A stretch of 64,000 nucleotides of DNA, from assembly GCA_022414725.1 (NCBI GenBank), contig CM039462.1, forward strand, positions 46,633,885 through 46,697,884, read 5' to 3'. The position numbers were made by a program, and so were the translations under genes. The notes below the pieces were generated by a model. It did no database searches. It saw nothing but the letters and a program-made list of their open reading frames with translations, and was not told the origin of the DNA. This document shows positions 45,232-56,863 of the stretch, piece by piece; position 1 is the first letter of the stretch, and the number at the start of each line of letters is the position of its first letter. The stretch comes from Microglena sp. YARC. Lineage: Eukaryota; Chlorophyta; Chlorophyceae; Chlamydomonadales; Chlamydomonadaceae.

Positions 45232-46162
45232 TGTGATGTGATGTGATGCCGCCGCTGCCTCCTGGAACAGCTTCTGCAGATTGAGAATGGCAGCTACCTG
45301 GCTTTGTAATCGCTGTCCTTTTTTTTACGCGTCACAAATTGAGCGACTCGATGCGACCCCAGTGGGACGCGCTGCCCCCCAAACCCCCAGGAGCGCGGAG
45401 CCCGGGAGGTCCAGGGGCCAGTTCTAACTAGCTTAGCCAGACCAATGCAGCGCCATGCAGTAACAGCTTCTGCATGATGGGAATGGCAGCTAGCTGTATA
45501 TATATTGCTTTACGTTTGGGTTCATATCCAGCCAGGGGGGCTGCACAGAAGCTGCACAGAAGCTGCTACGTACAGCCATAAGTATAAACACTGCTCTTCT
45601 TCTGCATCTCCTGCTTGCCCATCTGTCCAGCCTGAAGGTGTGGTGCGATGCCGCTGCCTCTTGGAACATACAGCTTCTGCAGAATGAGAATTGCAGCTAG
45701 CTGTATGCCTTTTTCATATCCAGACAAAGGAGCAGCCCAAAATAAAAACCATGCTCTTCGTATTCATCTGCTCTTGCTCGCTCGTCTCTTGCATGAACCC
45801 CCCTGGAACAGCTTCATTAGCATGGTAATAATAGCTAGTTTTGCGTATGTTTCATTTTCAGATACAGCCTCTTGCTTGCTCGTCTCAAGCCTAGAAGGTG
45901 TGGTGCAATGCCGCTGCCTCTCGGAACAGCTTCTGCATAATGAGAACTACAGCTAGCTGTACGCCTGTTCCACATCAGACCAAAGGAGCAGCCCCAAAAC
46001 ATGCTCTTCATATTCATCTGCTCTTGCTTGCTCCTCTCTTTCCTAGAAGCCCCCTGGAACAGCGTCATGCACATGGGAATAATAGCCAGCTGTACCCCTA
46101 TTTCACATCCACACCCAGTCTCTTGCCTGCTCATCTCAAGTCTAGCAGGTGTGGTATGATGC
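45232..46162. repeat. Right flanking direct repeat of LINE copy B (931 bp)
   Basis: Copy of 33572-34504. It starts immediately after the LINE T-tail and passes without a break into the same kind of minisatellite. Confidence 0.9.
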
Positions 46163-47095
46163 CGCTGCTTCTTTGAACAGCTTCTGCATAATGGCAGCAA
46201 GCTGTACGCATGTTTCACATCCATATCCACACCCAGTCTCTTGCTTTCCCATCTGAAGCCTAGAAGGTGTGGTACGATGCCACTGCTTTTTGGAACAGCT
46301 TCTGCATAATGGCAGCAAGCTGTACGCATGTTTCACATCCATATCCACACCCAGTCTCTTGCTTTCCCATCTGAAGCCTATAAGGTGTGGTACGATGCCG
46401 CTGCTTCTTGGAACAGCTTCTGCATAATGGCAGCAAGCTGTACGCATGTTTCACATCCATATCCACACCCAGTCTCTTGCTTGCCCATCTGAAGCCTAGA
46501 AGGTCTGGTACGATGCCGCTGCTTTTTGGAACAGATCCTGCATAATGGCAGCTAGCTATACGCCTGTTTCACATCTATATCCACACCCAGTCTCTTGCTT
46601 GCTCATCTCAAGCGTAGAAGGTGTGGTGCGATGCTGCTGCCTCTCTGAACAGCTTCTGCATAATGAGAATGACAGCTAGCTGTACGCCTGTTCCATATCA
46701 GACCAAAGGAGCAGCCCAAAATAAAAAAACATGCTCTTCATATTCATCTGCTCTTGCTTGCTCGTGTATTTCCTAGAAGCCCCCTGGAACAGCTTTATAA
46801 ACATGGGAATAATAGCTAGCTATACGCCTGTTTCACATCCATATCCATATCCAGGCTCTTGCTTGCTCATCTTAAGTCTAGCAGGTGTGGTGCGATGCCG
46901 CTGCCTCTCGGAACAGCTTCTGCAGAATGAGCATGGCAGCTAGCTGAACGCTTGTTTCACATCGATATCCACATCCATATCTACATCCATATCCATATCC
47001 ACATCCAGTCTCTTGCTTGCTCATTTGAAGCTTAGAAGGTGTGGTGCGATGCCGCTGCCTCTTGGAACAGTTTCTGCAGAATGAGAATGGCAAGG
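46163..47095. repeat. Minisatellite array of about 120-140-bp units
   Basis: Seven or so units containing 'ggaacagcttctgcataatg', 'cagctagctgtacgcctgtt' and 'cagtctcttgcttgctcatc'. Read on the minus strand each unit holds TTCTGCAG then AAGCTGTTCC, possibly an acceptor plus exon start (KLFQEAAASHHT), as in the arrays further right. That reading is inference. Confidence 0.8.
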
Positions 47096-47159
47096 GGAGT
47101 CACACTTGATAAGGATAAAATCAGGATCAGGGTTTTATTCCGTTTCAGAAAGGGGGGTC

Positions 47160-47764
47160 TTATGGTAGCGATCAGGGATTTGATGTCCTTCAAGGTTGGG
47201 CTCCTGCTAGCGATTTGGGTAGGCGGCCCGAAGTGCCTCCCTGGGGGGGTTGGGGGGCCGAGCCGAGATTGGAGCCTCGTGGTAGCGGGAGGTTTGGCCA
47301 AAACAGGTTCCCAGGCAGCGATCGCCACTGGTAGCGGGGGGGGGGGGGGGGGGGGGGGGGGGATCGGTGTGTGTGTGTGAGTGTGTGTGTGTGTGGGGGG
47401 GGGAGAGTGCTGGGGCGGGGCGGGGCGGGGGAGTCTCAGGGTAGCGGAAGGTTTGGCCAAAACAGGTTCCCAGGCAGCGATCGCCATTGGTAGCGGGGGT
47501 GTGGAGGGATCTGTGTGTGGGGGGGGGGGGGGAGGGGGGAGAGTGCTGGGGGCAGGGCGGGGGAGTCTCACGGTAGCGGAAGGTTTGGCCAAAACAGGTT
47601 CCCAGGCAGCGATCGCCATTGGTAGCGGGGGGTGGGGGGGGGGGAATTGGTGTGTGTGTGTGTGTGGGGGGGGGGGGGAGAGTGCTGGGGGCGGGTCGAG
47701 GGAGTCTCAGAGTAGCGGAAGGTTTGGCCAAAACAGGTTCCCTGGCAGCGATCACCACTGTAGC

Positions 47765-47795
<31 letters not shown>

Positions 47796-47940
47796 ATCTG
47801 TGTGTGTGTGTGTTGTGGGGGGGGGGGGGGGGGGGGCAGGGGGAGAGTGCTGGGTCGGGGGAGTCTCAGGGTAGCGGAAGGTTTGGCCAGAACAGGATCC
47901 CAGGCAGCGATTGCCACTGGTAGCGGGGAAAGAAAACTCT
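47160..47940. repeat. Five-unit tandem repeat with poly-G and GT tracts
   Basis: Units of about 115-185 bp: 'gtagcggaaggtttggcca', 'aaacaggttcccaggcagcg', 'atcgccattggtagcgg', then long G runs and TGTGTG. The non-G core resembles the end of the hAT-like repeats at 58.8 and 59.9 kb ('ttagcaaaacggggtc' region). Spurious Gly- and Pro-rich ORFs arise on both strands. Confidence 0.85.
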
Positions 47941-47959
47941 GATCAGTATCCTAACTTGT

Positions 47960-48270
47960 TCGCTCTGAACAGTACGGCACACTACCCCTGAGCAGTGCGA
48001 CTCAACACCCCTGAACAGTACGGCACACTACCCCTGAGCAGTATGACTCAACACCCCTGAACAGTACGGCACACTACCCCTGAGCAGTACGACTCAACAC
48101 CCCTGAACAGTACGGCACACTACCCCTGAGCAGTGCGACTCAACACCCCTGAACAGTACGGCACACCACCCCTGAGCAGTACGACTCAACACCCCTGAAC
48201 AGTACGGAACACTACCCCTGAACAGTACGGAACACTACCCCTGAGCAGTACGACTCAACACCCCCGACAC
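47960..48270. repeat. 46-bp tandem repeat
   Basis: About six copies of 'cccctgaacagtacggcaca' plus 'ctacccctgagcagtacgac', the last ones with a shortened variant. Confidence 0.9.
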
Positions 48271-48599
48271 CGCAAATTTGGGAGGTCTACGGCAGGGGGT
48301 AGAAAGGAAGACCACCACCACCAAACCTCCACCCCTACCAAGGTAGAAAGGATGCTGGGTCGATCTCATGACGCCCTCTCCCACCTGTCCACGTCTAAGC
48401 TTTCAATATCACCACCACCACCACCACTGCCACCGCAACTACCACCACCACCACCACCGAACTCCCACCCTACCCAGGTCGAAGCTTTTTTAGTACGTAT
48501 GATGGAAAGTTTTTGTAATCCGCCTTACCCCAATTATAATTAGGGAGTAGAAGTACGGTTAACAGTGATCCTCTTGGAGAGCTCTATCAATTTGTTGCT

Positions 48600-48606
48600 C
48601 TTTTCT

Positions 48607-48638
<32 letters not shown>

Positions 48639-48642
48639 TCAT

Positions 48643-48676
<34 letters not shown>

Positions 48677-48760
48677 TTTCTTTCTTTCTTTCTTCCATTC
48701 TTTCTTTCTTTCTTTCTTCCATTCTTTTTTTCTTTCTTTCTTTCATACTTTCATACATAA
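48600..48760. repeat. TTTC microsatellite
   Basis: Long (TTTC)n with a few interruptions. Confidence 0.97.
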
Positions 48761-49104
48761 TTCGTTTTAAAACACAAGCCCACAACGTTCCATCATAGGT
48801 CGTGTGCACCCAGGAGAGAGTAATGCATCGTGGATGATGAAGGGGGTGCTAGATTTTCTCACCGGCCCCTCCCTAGATGCAAAGCTTTTAAGGGACAACT
48901 TCATATTCTGCTGTTAAACAAACCCACCCACCCTAACACAGTACCTTTGTGGTGTGTGGTGTACTGGTGTGTGATGTGTGGTGTGGAGTGGTATGGTGTC
49001 ATGGGAACAGTGCGGCACCCTACCAAAAAACACATGCTACCCTTACATGCCCTAGCCACCTACCTTTGTGGTGTGTGTGATGTGACTGGTGTGATGTGGT
49101 ATTG

Positions 49105-49262
49105 TCTGGCGAAATAAGTTTGTTTTTCTTCCTAAATGGCCCTGAAAAGCTACAAAAAGCTATAAAAGCTATAACAGGCAATACAACGCTGTCTCTGGAG
49201 GAGACCTCAACCCATAAAGCAAGAGAAAAACAACTACCAGATTTGAAAAAACAAATCACTGG
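49105..49262. mobile_element. Truncated copy of the hAT-like MITE (family 2)
   Basis: Shares 'aaatggccctgaaaagct', 'ctgtctctggaggag' and 'cagatttgaaaaaacaaa' with 58803-59023. It ends at the same CACTG terminus but lacks the CAGGG end. Confidence 0.65.
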
Positions 49263-49375
49263 CACCTACCTTGAAGAAGAATTGTTACAAGGTTCTATAC
49301 GCCAGGTATGGCGTCTAACCGTCTGCACATTGCAGCCAACAATAGCCCCCCGGGCAAAAAATCACTACCACCTAC

Positions 49376-49433
49376 CTTGGCTGCCTCCTTTCCCTCAGGC
49401 GTCAGGAACGCGTGGATGCCAGCCTCTATGACC
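49376..49433 (-). CDS. Exon of an unassigned gene
   Basis: A 58-nt minus-strand exon between acceptor CTGACAG (AG at 49435-49434) and donor GTAGGT (from 49375). It encodes VIEAGIHAFLTPEGKEAAK. The acceptor plus exon start recurs many times in the array to its right (49446-51500), which marks it as a real splice junction. Neighbouring exons were not identified. The family is not recognised. Confidence 0.5.
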
Positions 49434-49445
49434 CTGTCAGACATG

Positions 49446-51500
49446 AACCACACACATAGGTTATATCATTATACGTGCGAAATTTCAACCTTATTGACAT
49501 GCAAGGTACGTTTATCAAATGCCATCCATTCAAAACATGACACGTAGATGCTAGCTTCTATGGCCCTGTCGGTAATGACACACACACATGGGTTACATCA
49601 TTATGTGTGCGAAATTGCATTCAATTAAGTCATGCAACATGTAATGATGCAAGGTACGTTTATCAAATGCCATCCATTCAAAACATGACACGTAGATGCT
49701 AGCTTCTATGGCCCTGTCGGTAATGACACACACACATAGGTTACATCATTATGTGTGCGAAATTGCATTCAATTAAGTCATGCACCATGCAATGATGCAA
49801 GGTGCGTTTATCAAATGCCATTCATTCAAAACATGACACGTGGATGCTAGCTTCTATGACCCTGTCAGGCATGAAAAACACGCATAGATTATATGTGCGA
49901 AATTGCATTCAATCAAGACATGTAGTTGAATATGCTAGCCTCTATGACCATGTCAGACATGAAACACACACACAAAAGGTTATATCATTATATGTGCAAA
50001 ATTGAATTCAATAAAAGCATACAAGGTACGTTTATCTAATGCCCTTCATTCGAAAGATGACCCGTGGTTGCCAGCTTCTATGTCCCTGTCAGTCATGACG
50101 CACACATATATATTACCGGGTATATCATTATGTGTACGAAATTGCATTCTATAAAGACATGCAGTTAAAATGTCCGAAATTGCATTCTATCCAGGCATGC
50201 AAGGTACGTTTATCAAATGCCCTTCATTCAAAACATGACACGTGGCTGCTAGCTTCCAAGACCCTGTCAGTCATGACACACACACATAGGTAAGATCATT
50301 ATATGTGGGACATTGAATTCAATCAAGGCATGCAATGATGCAAGGTACATTTATCAAATGCCATTCATTCAAAACATGACACATGGGTGCCAGCTTCTAT
50401 ATCCTTGTCAGTCGTGAAGCACATACAGAGGTTATATGTGAAATTGTATTTAAGTAAAATATGACACGTGGATGCCAGCCTCCATGACCCTGTCAGCCAT
50501 GCAACACACACAAAGTTTATTTCATTATATGTGCGAATTGTATACAGTCAAGACATGCAGTTTATTTGTACGAAATGGCAATTCAATCAAGAAATGCAAG
50601 TAACTTGTGTGGTATGTCAGTCGTGAAGCACACACCTAGGTTATACGTGTGAAATTGTATTCAATTAGGACATGCAGTTTAAGACGCCAGCCTCTATCAC
50701 CCTGTCAGTCATGAAACACACACAAAAAGGTTATATCATTATATGTGCAAAATTGAATTCAATAAAATCATGCAAGGTACGTTTATCAAATGCCGTTCAT
50801 TCAAAGCATGACACGTGGATGCCAGCTTCTATTACCTTTCAGTCACGAATTCATGAAACACACACCCAGGGTACTACATTTTGTCAAATTGGTCAGCGCT
50901 TAAAGCGCACAAACGTCAAATTGGTCAGCGCTTTCTAGTGCGAAAAGCACAAAAACTGCGGGCTGCGCCCACAGGGGGTCGAAAAACTGCGCGAAAAGCG
51001 CAGTGGGGCTCAAAAAGTGTGCGCGAAATCGCGCTGCCGCACGCGCATTGTAGTACCCTGCACACACCTAGGTAATATGTGTGAAATTGTGTTCAATCCA
51101 GACATGCATTTTATTTGTGTGAATTGGCAATTCAATTAAGAAACGGCAATTCAATTAAAAAATGCAAGTAACTTGTGTGGTATGTCAGTCATGACACACA
51201 CATGGGTTATATGTGCGAAATTGTATTCAATCAAGACATGCAGTTTATCTGTACGAAATGGCAATGCAATTAAGACATATGCAATTAAGACATATACAAG
51301 TTACGTGTATGGTCTGCCATGCATTCAATCAAGAAATGCAAGCAACTTGTGTTGTATGCCATTCTTTAAACACGTTTAGGTTGTATGAGCAAAATGGCAT
51401 TCAATAAATCAAGACATACAAGTTACGTGTATGGAATACCATTCATTCAACACGTATAGGGTGCATGTGCGAAATGGCATTCAATAAATCAAGGCGTACA
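49446..51500. repeat. Array of about 150-bp units carrying a splice acceptor and exon start
   Basis: Roughly a dozen degenerate units containing 'gatgccagcctctatgaccc' and 'tgtcagtcatgacacacac', then 'gcgaaattgcattcaatcaa'. On the minus strand each unit reads CTGACAG followed by GGTCATAGAGGCTGGCATCC, the acceptor and first 20 bases of the exon at 49376-49433. Interrupted by a hAT MITE at 50867-51060. Confidence 0.85.
50867..51060. mobile_element. hAT-type MITE, family 1, copy 1
   Basis: 194 bp with terminal inverted repeats CAGGGTACTACA / TGTAGTACCCTG and a perfect 8-bp target duplication CACACACC (50859-50866 and 51061-51068). The interior has short inverted segments such as 'aatttgg/ccaaatt-like ggtcagcgctt' repeats. 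An empty version of the site is visible in neighbouring array units ('cacacacctaggt'). Confidence 0.9.
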
Positions 51501-52560
51501 TCCTTATGAGGCGGTAAGAAAAACGAACAACACAACTAACACGAATGTGGGGATAAGAAATCCAGCGCTGTTGACGACGAAAATGAGCATCACGACCAAC
51601 CATTACGTGGCGATTTTAATCAAACAAACATCACAAACAATCCTTATGAGGCGATCAGAAAAATGAAAATCACAACTGACCTGAATGTAGGGACAAGAAA
51701 GCCAGCGCTGAGGATGAATGAAACCAGCATCACAACCAACCATTACGTGGCGATTCGGATAGAACAAGCATCACGACCAACCATTACGTGGCGATTCGGA
51801 TAGAACAAGCATCACGACCAACCATTACGTGGCGATTCGGATAGAACAAGCATCACGACCAACCATTACGTGGCGATTCGAATAACAAACATCACAAACA
51901 GTCACAACTAATCTGAACGTGGCGATAAGAATGCCAGCGCCGAGGGATTTGAATAAAACAAACATCACAACCAATCTTTATGAGAAGATAAGAAAAATGA
52001 ACAACACAACTAACATGAATGTGGCCATTAGAAACCTACTGCTGTGTTGAAGAAAAATGAGCATCACAACAACCATTACGTGGCGAGTCGGATAGAACAA
52101 GAATCACAACCAATCCTTATGAGGCGATAAGAATAATGAACAACACAACAAACATGAATGTGGCGATTAGAAAGTCAGCGCCGAGGATGTCGAAAATGAG
52201 CATCACAACCAACCAATACGTGGCGATCAGGGTGCTACTAAGCGCGCGGTGCCGCGCGGTGCCGCGCGGCCTTTTTGAGCCCCTCTGCGCGTTTCGCGCA
52301 GTTTTTTCAATCTCCTGTGGGCGCAGCGCGCAGTTTTTGCGCTTTTTGCACTAAAAAGCGCTGACCAATTTGACGTTTGAACGCTTTAAGCGCTGACTAA
52401 TTTGGCAACAAGTAGTACCCTGATGGCGATACGAAAAACAAACATCATAACCAGACACAACTAACCTGAATGTGGCGATAAGACATCCAGTGCTGTTGAT
52501 ACAGAAAACTAACGTCACAACCAGTCATTACTAACCAGAAAAACGAACAACACAACTAAC
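51500..52560. repeat. Array of 51-60-bp units derived from the cornichon 3' exon end
   Basis: Units contain 'cacaaccaaccattacgtgg' and 'aatgtggcgataagaaatcc'. On the minus strand these read as variants of the last coding stretch of the cornichon gene (GGATTTCTTATCGCCACATT). Four nearly identical 51-bp units lie at 51730-51890. Confidence 0.85.
52228..52422. mobile_element. hAT-type MITE, family 1, copy 2
   Basis: 195 bp with ends CAGGGTGCTACT / AGTAGTACCCTG and target duplication GTGGCGAT/ATGGCGAT (52220-52227, 52423-52430; one mismatch). Orientation is opposite to copy 1. Confidence 0.88.
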
Positions 52561-52803
52561 CTGAATGTGGCGATAAGAAATCCAGCACTGTTGATGCAGA
52601 AAACGAACGTCTTCCTAAACTTCAGTTGAGGAAGCTGGCGAAAGACGTCCGTAGCATCAATGTACACCTGCTTGCGCATGTGGAGTCGCACAAGCAATCC
52701 AAGAGCTACAAGTTGAATGAGCCCCGAGAACCACATCCCCGTGAAAAGAAGAATGCACGTGATGGCCAGCTGACCCACTTGTTCCAAGATCTGCAGCAGC
52801 ACA

Positions 52804-52834
<31 letters not shown>

Positions 52835-54482
52835 GTTGTTGTCGGTGGTTGTGGTGTGGTGTGGTGTGGTGTGTGTGTGGGGGGGGGGGGGGGGGGGGGG
52901 GATATCTAAAAAAGGTTTGGAAGGTGTTGAAAATGGGCTGAGGGTGCTTATAGAAGATGTACACTTGAGAACCACATCCTTGTGCGTATTGAGAATGTAT
53001 GTGATGGCCACCTGATCTGTTTTTCTCAAGATCTGCAACAACATAAAGGGGTGAGGTTGAGTGGTGTCGGTGGTGTGGGTGTGTGGGGGGGTGGGTGAGG
53101 TGGGGTGGGATGGGGGTGGGGTCGGGTGGGGTGTGTTGGGGTGGGTTTTGGGTAGGGGTGAAAATATGAGAAGGTTTGAAAGTGTTGGAATGGCATGAAG
53201 ATGTTTAAAGAACATGCATACTTGAAAACAACATCCCTGTGTCATCCCTCATCAAAAGTATGAGAATGTATGTGATGGCCACCTGATCTGTTTTTGTCAA
53301 GATCTGCAACAACACAAGAGGGTGGGAAAGTGGAGTGGAGTGTGGGTTTGAATATCTGAAATGGTTTGAAAGGTGTTGAAATGGTGAAAGTGTGTTCAAG
53401 TGAAAAGTCAACCTGAGGACCCCCCCCCCCCCCCCCCCCCCCCCCCTGTGAAGAGGAGACTGCAGGAGATACCGACCTGATCTGTTTTTTCCAAGACCTG
53501 CAACAACACGAGGGGGTGGGAAAGTGGAGTGACATGAGGGTTTGAATATTTGAAATGGTTTGAAAGGTGTTAAAATGGTGAAAGTGTGTTCAAGTGAAAA
53601 GTCAACTTCAGGACCATACCCTGTGAAAAGGAAAATGCACAAGATGGCCACCTGACTTTTTTATATGAAAGGAATTTTACCCCACAAGGTGGGTCTCCCA
53701 ACACAAACCAGCGGCACCTAGGATTCAGTTTGAATGGTTTTTCCACTCCTACAAAAGAGTAGGCACACTTAGGGTCGGCGGGAGATACCGAACCACGACC
53801 AAACGAACTTGTTCCAAGGTTTCCAACAACACTGGGGGGTGAGGAGTTGGAGTGACGCATGGGTGTCGCTTTTTGAAATGGTGTGAGGGTGTCAAAGTTG
53901 CATGTCGACTTGAGAATCACAACATTCCAGCAAGGAGGATTCCCCACTAGCCCCACAAACGCACACACCCCTCACCCCCTTCCACACCACGCGTACCATC
54001 CCTCCAGCCCCACTCCACCACGCCACCATCCCACTCGCCCACCATACACACATACCCCACCCCACTCCACCCCACCCCACCCCACCCACCCACCCACCCA
54101 CCCACCACCACCACCACCACCCCACCCTCATCCCTCACCCCCTTACACACACACCAGCCCCCCAGCCACACACCACACCACCATCCCACCTCAACTCACC
54201 ACAACACTCCCACACACCACACTTCACTCTATCCCACCCCACACAACACCATGTCAACCCCTTCATGGTCCTTACCCCCCCACACACACACCATGCCCCC
54301 ACTATGATGCCCCCAAACCCTCCACCACTCACCACAAATCGGTTAAACTTTGTCGCCAGGTCGAATGGGTTGATCAAGTCTTGAGACAAGTCCTCTAGAC
54401 ATATCATGGAGAACATGGACCGACCGAACAAAGCCATCAACAGGAAGAAGGCAACCAGCCAGGTCACGAACACCCAGACCAT
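52515..54482 (-). CDS. Cornichon family protein (ER cargo receptor, Erv14/CNIH homologue)
   Basis: Two exons: 54482-54333 (start ATG, 50 codons) and 52790-52515 (to TGA), joined in phase 0 by a GT-AG intron (donor GTGAGT at 54332; acceptor CTGCTGCAG ending 52791). The product is 141 residues, the usual cornichon length (about 135-160). Segment 1 is hydrophobic (WLVAFFLLMALF). The family signature INPFDLATKFNRFV aligns with the NPID-cN-LN-LV block, followed by a second membrane segment (LAITCILLFTGMWFSGLI), then HMRKQVYIDATDVFRQL, matching the Y-DAT-IF region, and a final hydrophobic stretch. Family members recruit membrane cargo into COPII vesicles at the ER. The distal LPE of the signature is changed to ILE. 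The C-terminus after ATFR overlaps sequence amplified in the neighbouring array, so the true 3' end is less certain. Confidence 0.85.
52791..53900. repeat. Cornichon intron array: repeated acceptor plus exon 2 start
   Basis: Within the intron, degenerate copies of exon 2's acceptor and its first 60-80 bases occur near 53036-52950, 53311-53230, 53510-53440 and 53850-53800 (minus strand: 'ttgcag' + 'atcttgagaaaaacagatca' + 'ggtggccatcac'). Each is preceded by a C/CACC-rich pyrimidine tract. Poly-G runs occur at 52802-52832 and 52880-52900, poly-C at 53420-53446. Confidence 0.8.
53655..53790 (-). repeat. Dispersed repeat shared with 21310-21440
   Basis: Minus-strand homologue of 21310-21440; sits inside the cornichon intron. 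Confidence 0.6.
53960..54330. repeat. CACC/CCCA low-complexity tract
   Basis: Pyrimidine-rich simple sequence at the 5' side of the cornichon intron. Confidence 0.8.
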
Positions 54483-55032
54483 GATGCTGGTGAGTATGGG
54501 CTAGTGTGGGTTAGATGTGGCGTGGTCTTGTCTAGGGTGCCCTCTAGATCAAAGCCTTGGTCGTGGTCTTTTCCACGGTGAGAAACGACGTCTTGTCGAT
54601 GACTTATCGATGGCTTTGTCAGTTGCTGTCGGTGGCTGTCGTGGTTGTCGGTTTGCTTCCTCCCATGCGCCACGAAAGTGCGGATGCTGATCCTTGCGCT
54701 GAGGTTGCTGCAAGATGAATGTGCCAAGGCCGGTATCGGGTCTGGGCAGAAGGAAAAAATAAGCAGGTGGTAGATCTGTTCTAATGTCGTTCACTGACCC
54801 ATTTCGAGGACTTGCCGGTACGTTGCAGATCGGTGATTTGGACGCAGTCGGAAGGTTTGTCTATTTGTGAGTGAGATTTAGTTGCTACAAACAAATAGAA
54901 AGCCAACGGAAATGCTGTGGGCGGGCTGAAGAGTGCATCGGAGTTCGGTCGCCCATGCGCTAATCGAGGACTAGGTTGGGCCAGATCTGAGATATTTATT
55001 TTGGTCCCCCAGCCCAGCCCAGCCCAGCCCAG

Positions 55033-56220
<1,188 letters not shown>

Positions 56221-56222
56221 AG

Positions 56223-56504
56223 ATGGACCCACAATCAAAGGCCACAACCTGCGACAAGAGCGGTAAACAATTACTTTGTGGCGACCACAGAACTTGGGGC
56301 GCCACAGGCCGCCATCAGAATTATCTTGCGTGCTTGGCTGCAGTCGAACCCACCAAACAGTGTAACATTGATGATGATGATTTTCTATGCTTCAAACATT
56401 CCCAATGGTCTCGAGACCAACCTCAATGGACAGGCCTTTACAAACCCTGTAAAATGAGCATAATTAGACACCATGACACTGACTGGTTTTTTACCCTTCG
56501 TTAA
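56223..56504 (+). CDS. Small Cys/His-rich hypothetical protein
   Basis: 93 codons. It contains two copies of a C-X8-C-X2-H motif (CDKSGKQLLCGDH and CNIDDDDFLCFKH, about 35 residues apart), with CLAAVEPTKQ between them. Such a repeat is unlikely by chance and suggests zinc binding. The ORF also has tryptophans (TWG, SQW, PQW) typical of real protein. No family is certain. It may be an exon fragment, since no flanking splice sites were worked out. Confidence 0.45.
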   Translation: MDPQSKATTCDKSGKQLLCGDHRTWGATGRHQNYLACLAAVEPTKQCNIDDDDFLCFKHSQWSRDQPQWTGLYKPCKMSIIRHHDTDWFFTLR

Positions 56505-56649
56505 CTGAATGCCTTGAACGTGTACTGCAGTGTATTGATGAACTAAAGCCCAAACAATCGTTTTACCAACAGTCTTCTCATTGTTTTCTGTAGCAGATGT
56601 GCAGCTCCCAGTACAGCCATTCACCCCATGTGGGACATCAATCCTAGGC

Positions 56650-56863
56650 GATTACTATACACGGGCAACCCGTTTCGATGAATGACTCAATGGAAGTGCT
56701 TGCTGAGTCGATGAAGGTGTGGGGTTCAAATCCCTACGCGTGCGCTGAAGTATTCACATTCGCTGTCAACCGGCATGGTAGCTTTGTCCAGGTAAAGTAG
56801 CAGCTCGTTTCCCACCGCCGTAAGACAAGGCTCCCTTAATACCAGGCCCCACCAGGCGTTATC
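56650..56863 (+). mobile_element. tRNA-derived SINE with a LINE-like 3' tail
   Basis: The pol III A-box TGACTCAATGG (56683-56693) and B-box GGTTCAAATCC (56723-56733) are 40 bases apart, as in a tRNA. The 3' end 'cccttaataccaggccccac' + 'caggcgttatc' (56833-56863) closely follows the 3' end of LINE copies A and B ('ccccttaacaccacgcccct' + 'ccaggcgttatc'). It lies directly against the last exon of the P450. Confidence 0.75.

Noticed and set aside
47032..47942. Gly-rich and Pro-rich ORFs on both strands
   Set aside because: Produced by poly-G and GT tracts in a tandem array.
47960..48270. CRISPR-like direct repeats
   Set aside because: Units abut without unique spacers and the genome is eukaryotic.
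49096..49431. 111-codon plus-strand ORF
   Set aside because: It spans a truncated MITE and the antisense of a minus-strand exon; no family resemblance.
56385..56760. A functional tRNA gene at 56.7 kb
   Set aside because: A and B boxes are present, but no acceptor-stem pairing or cloverleaf could be drawn, and the sequence continues into a LINE-like tail.
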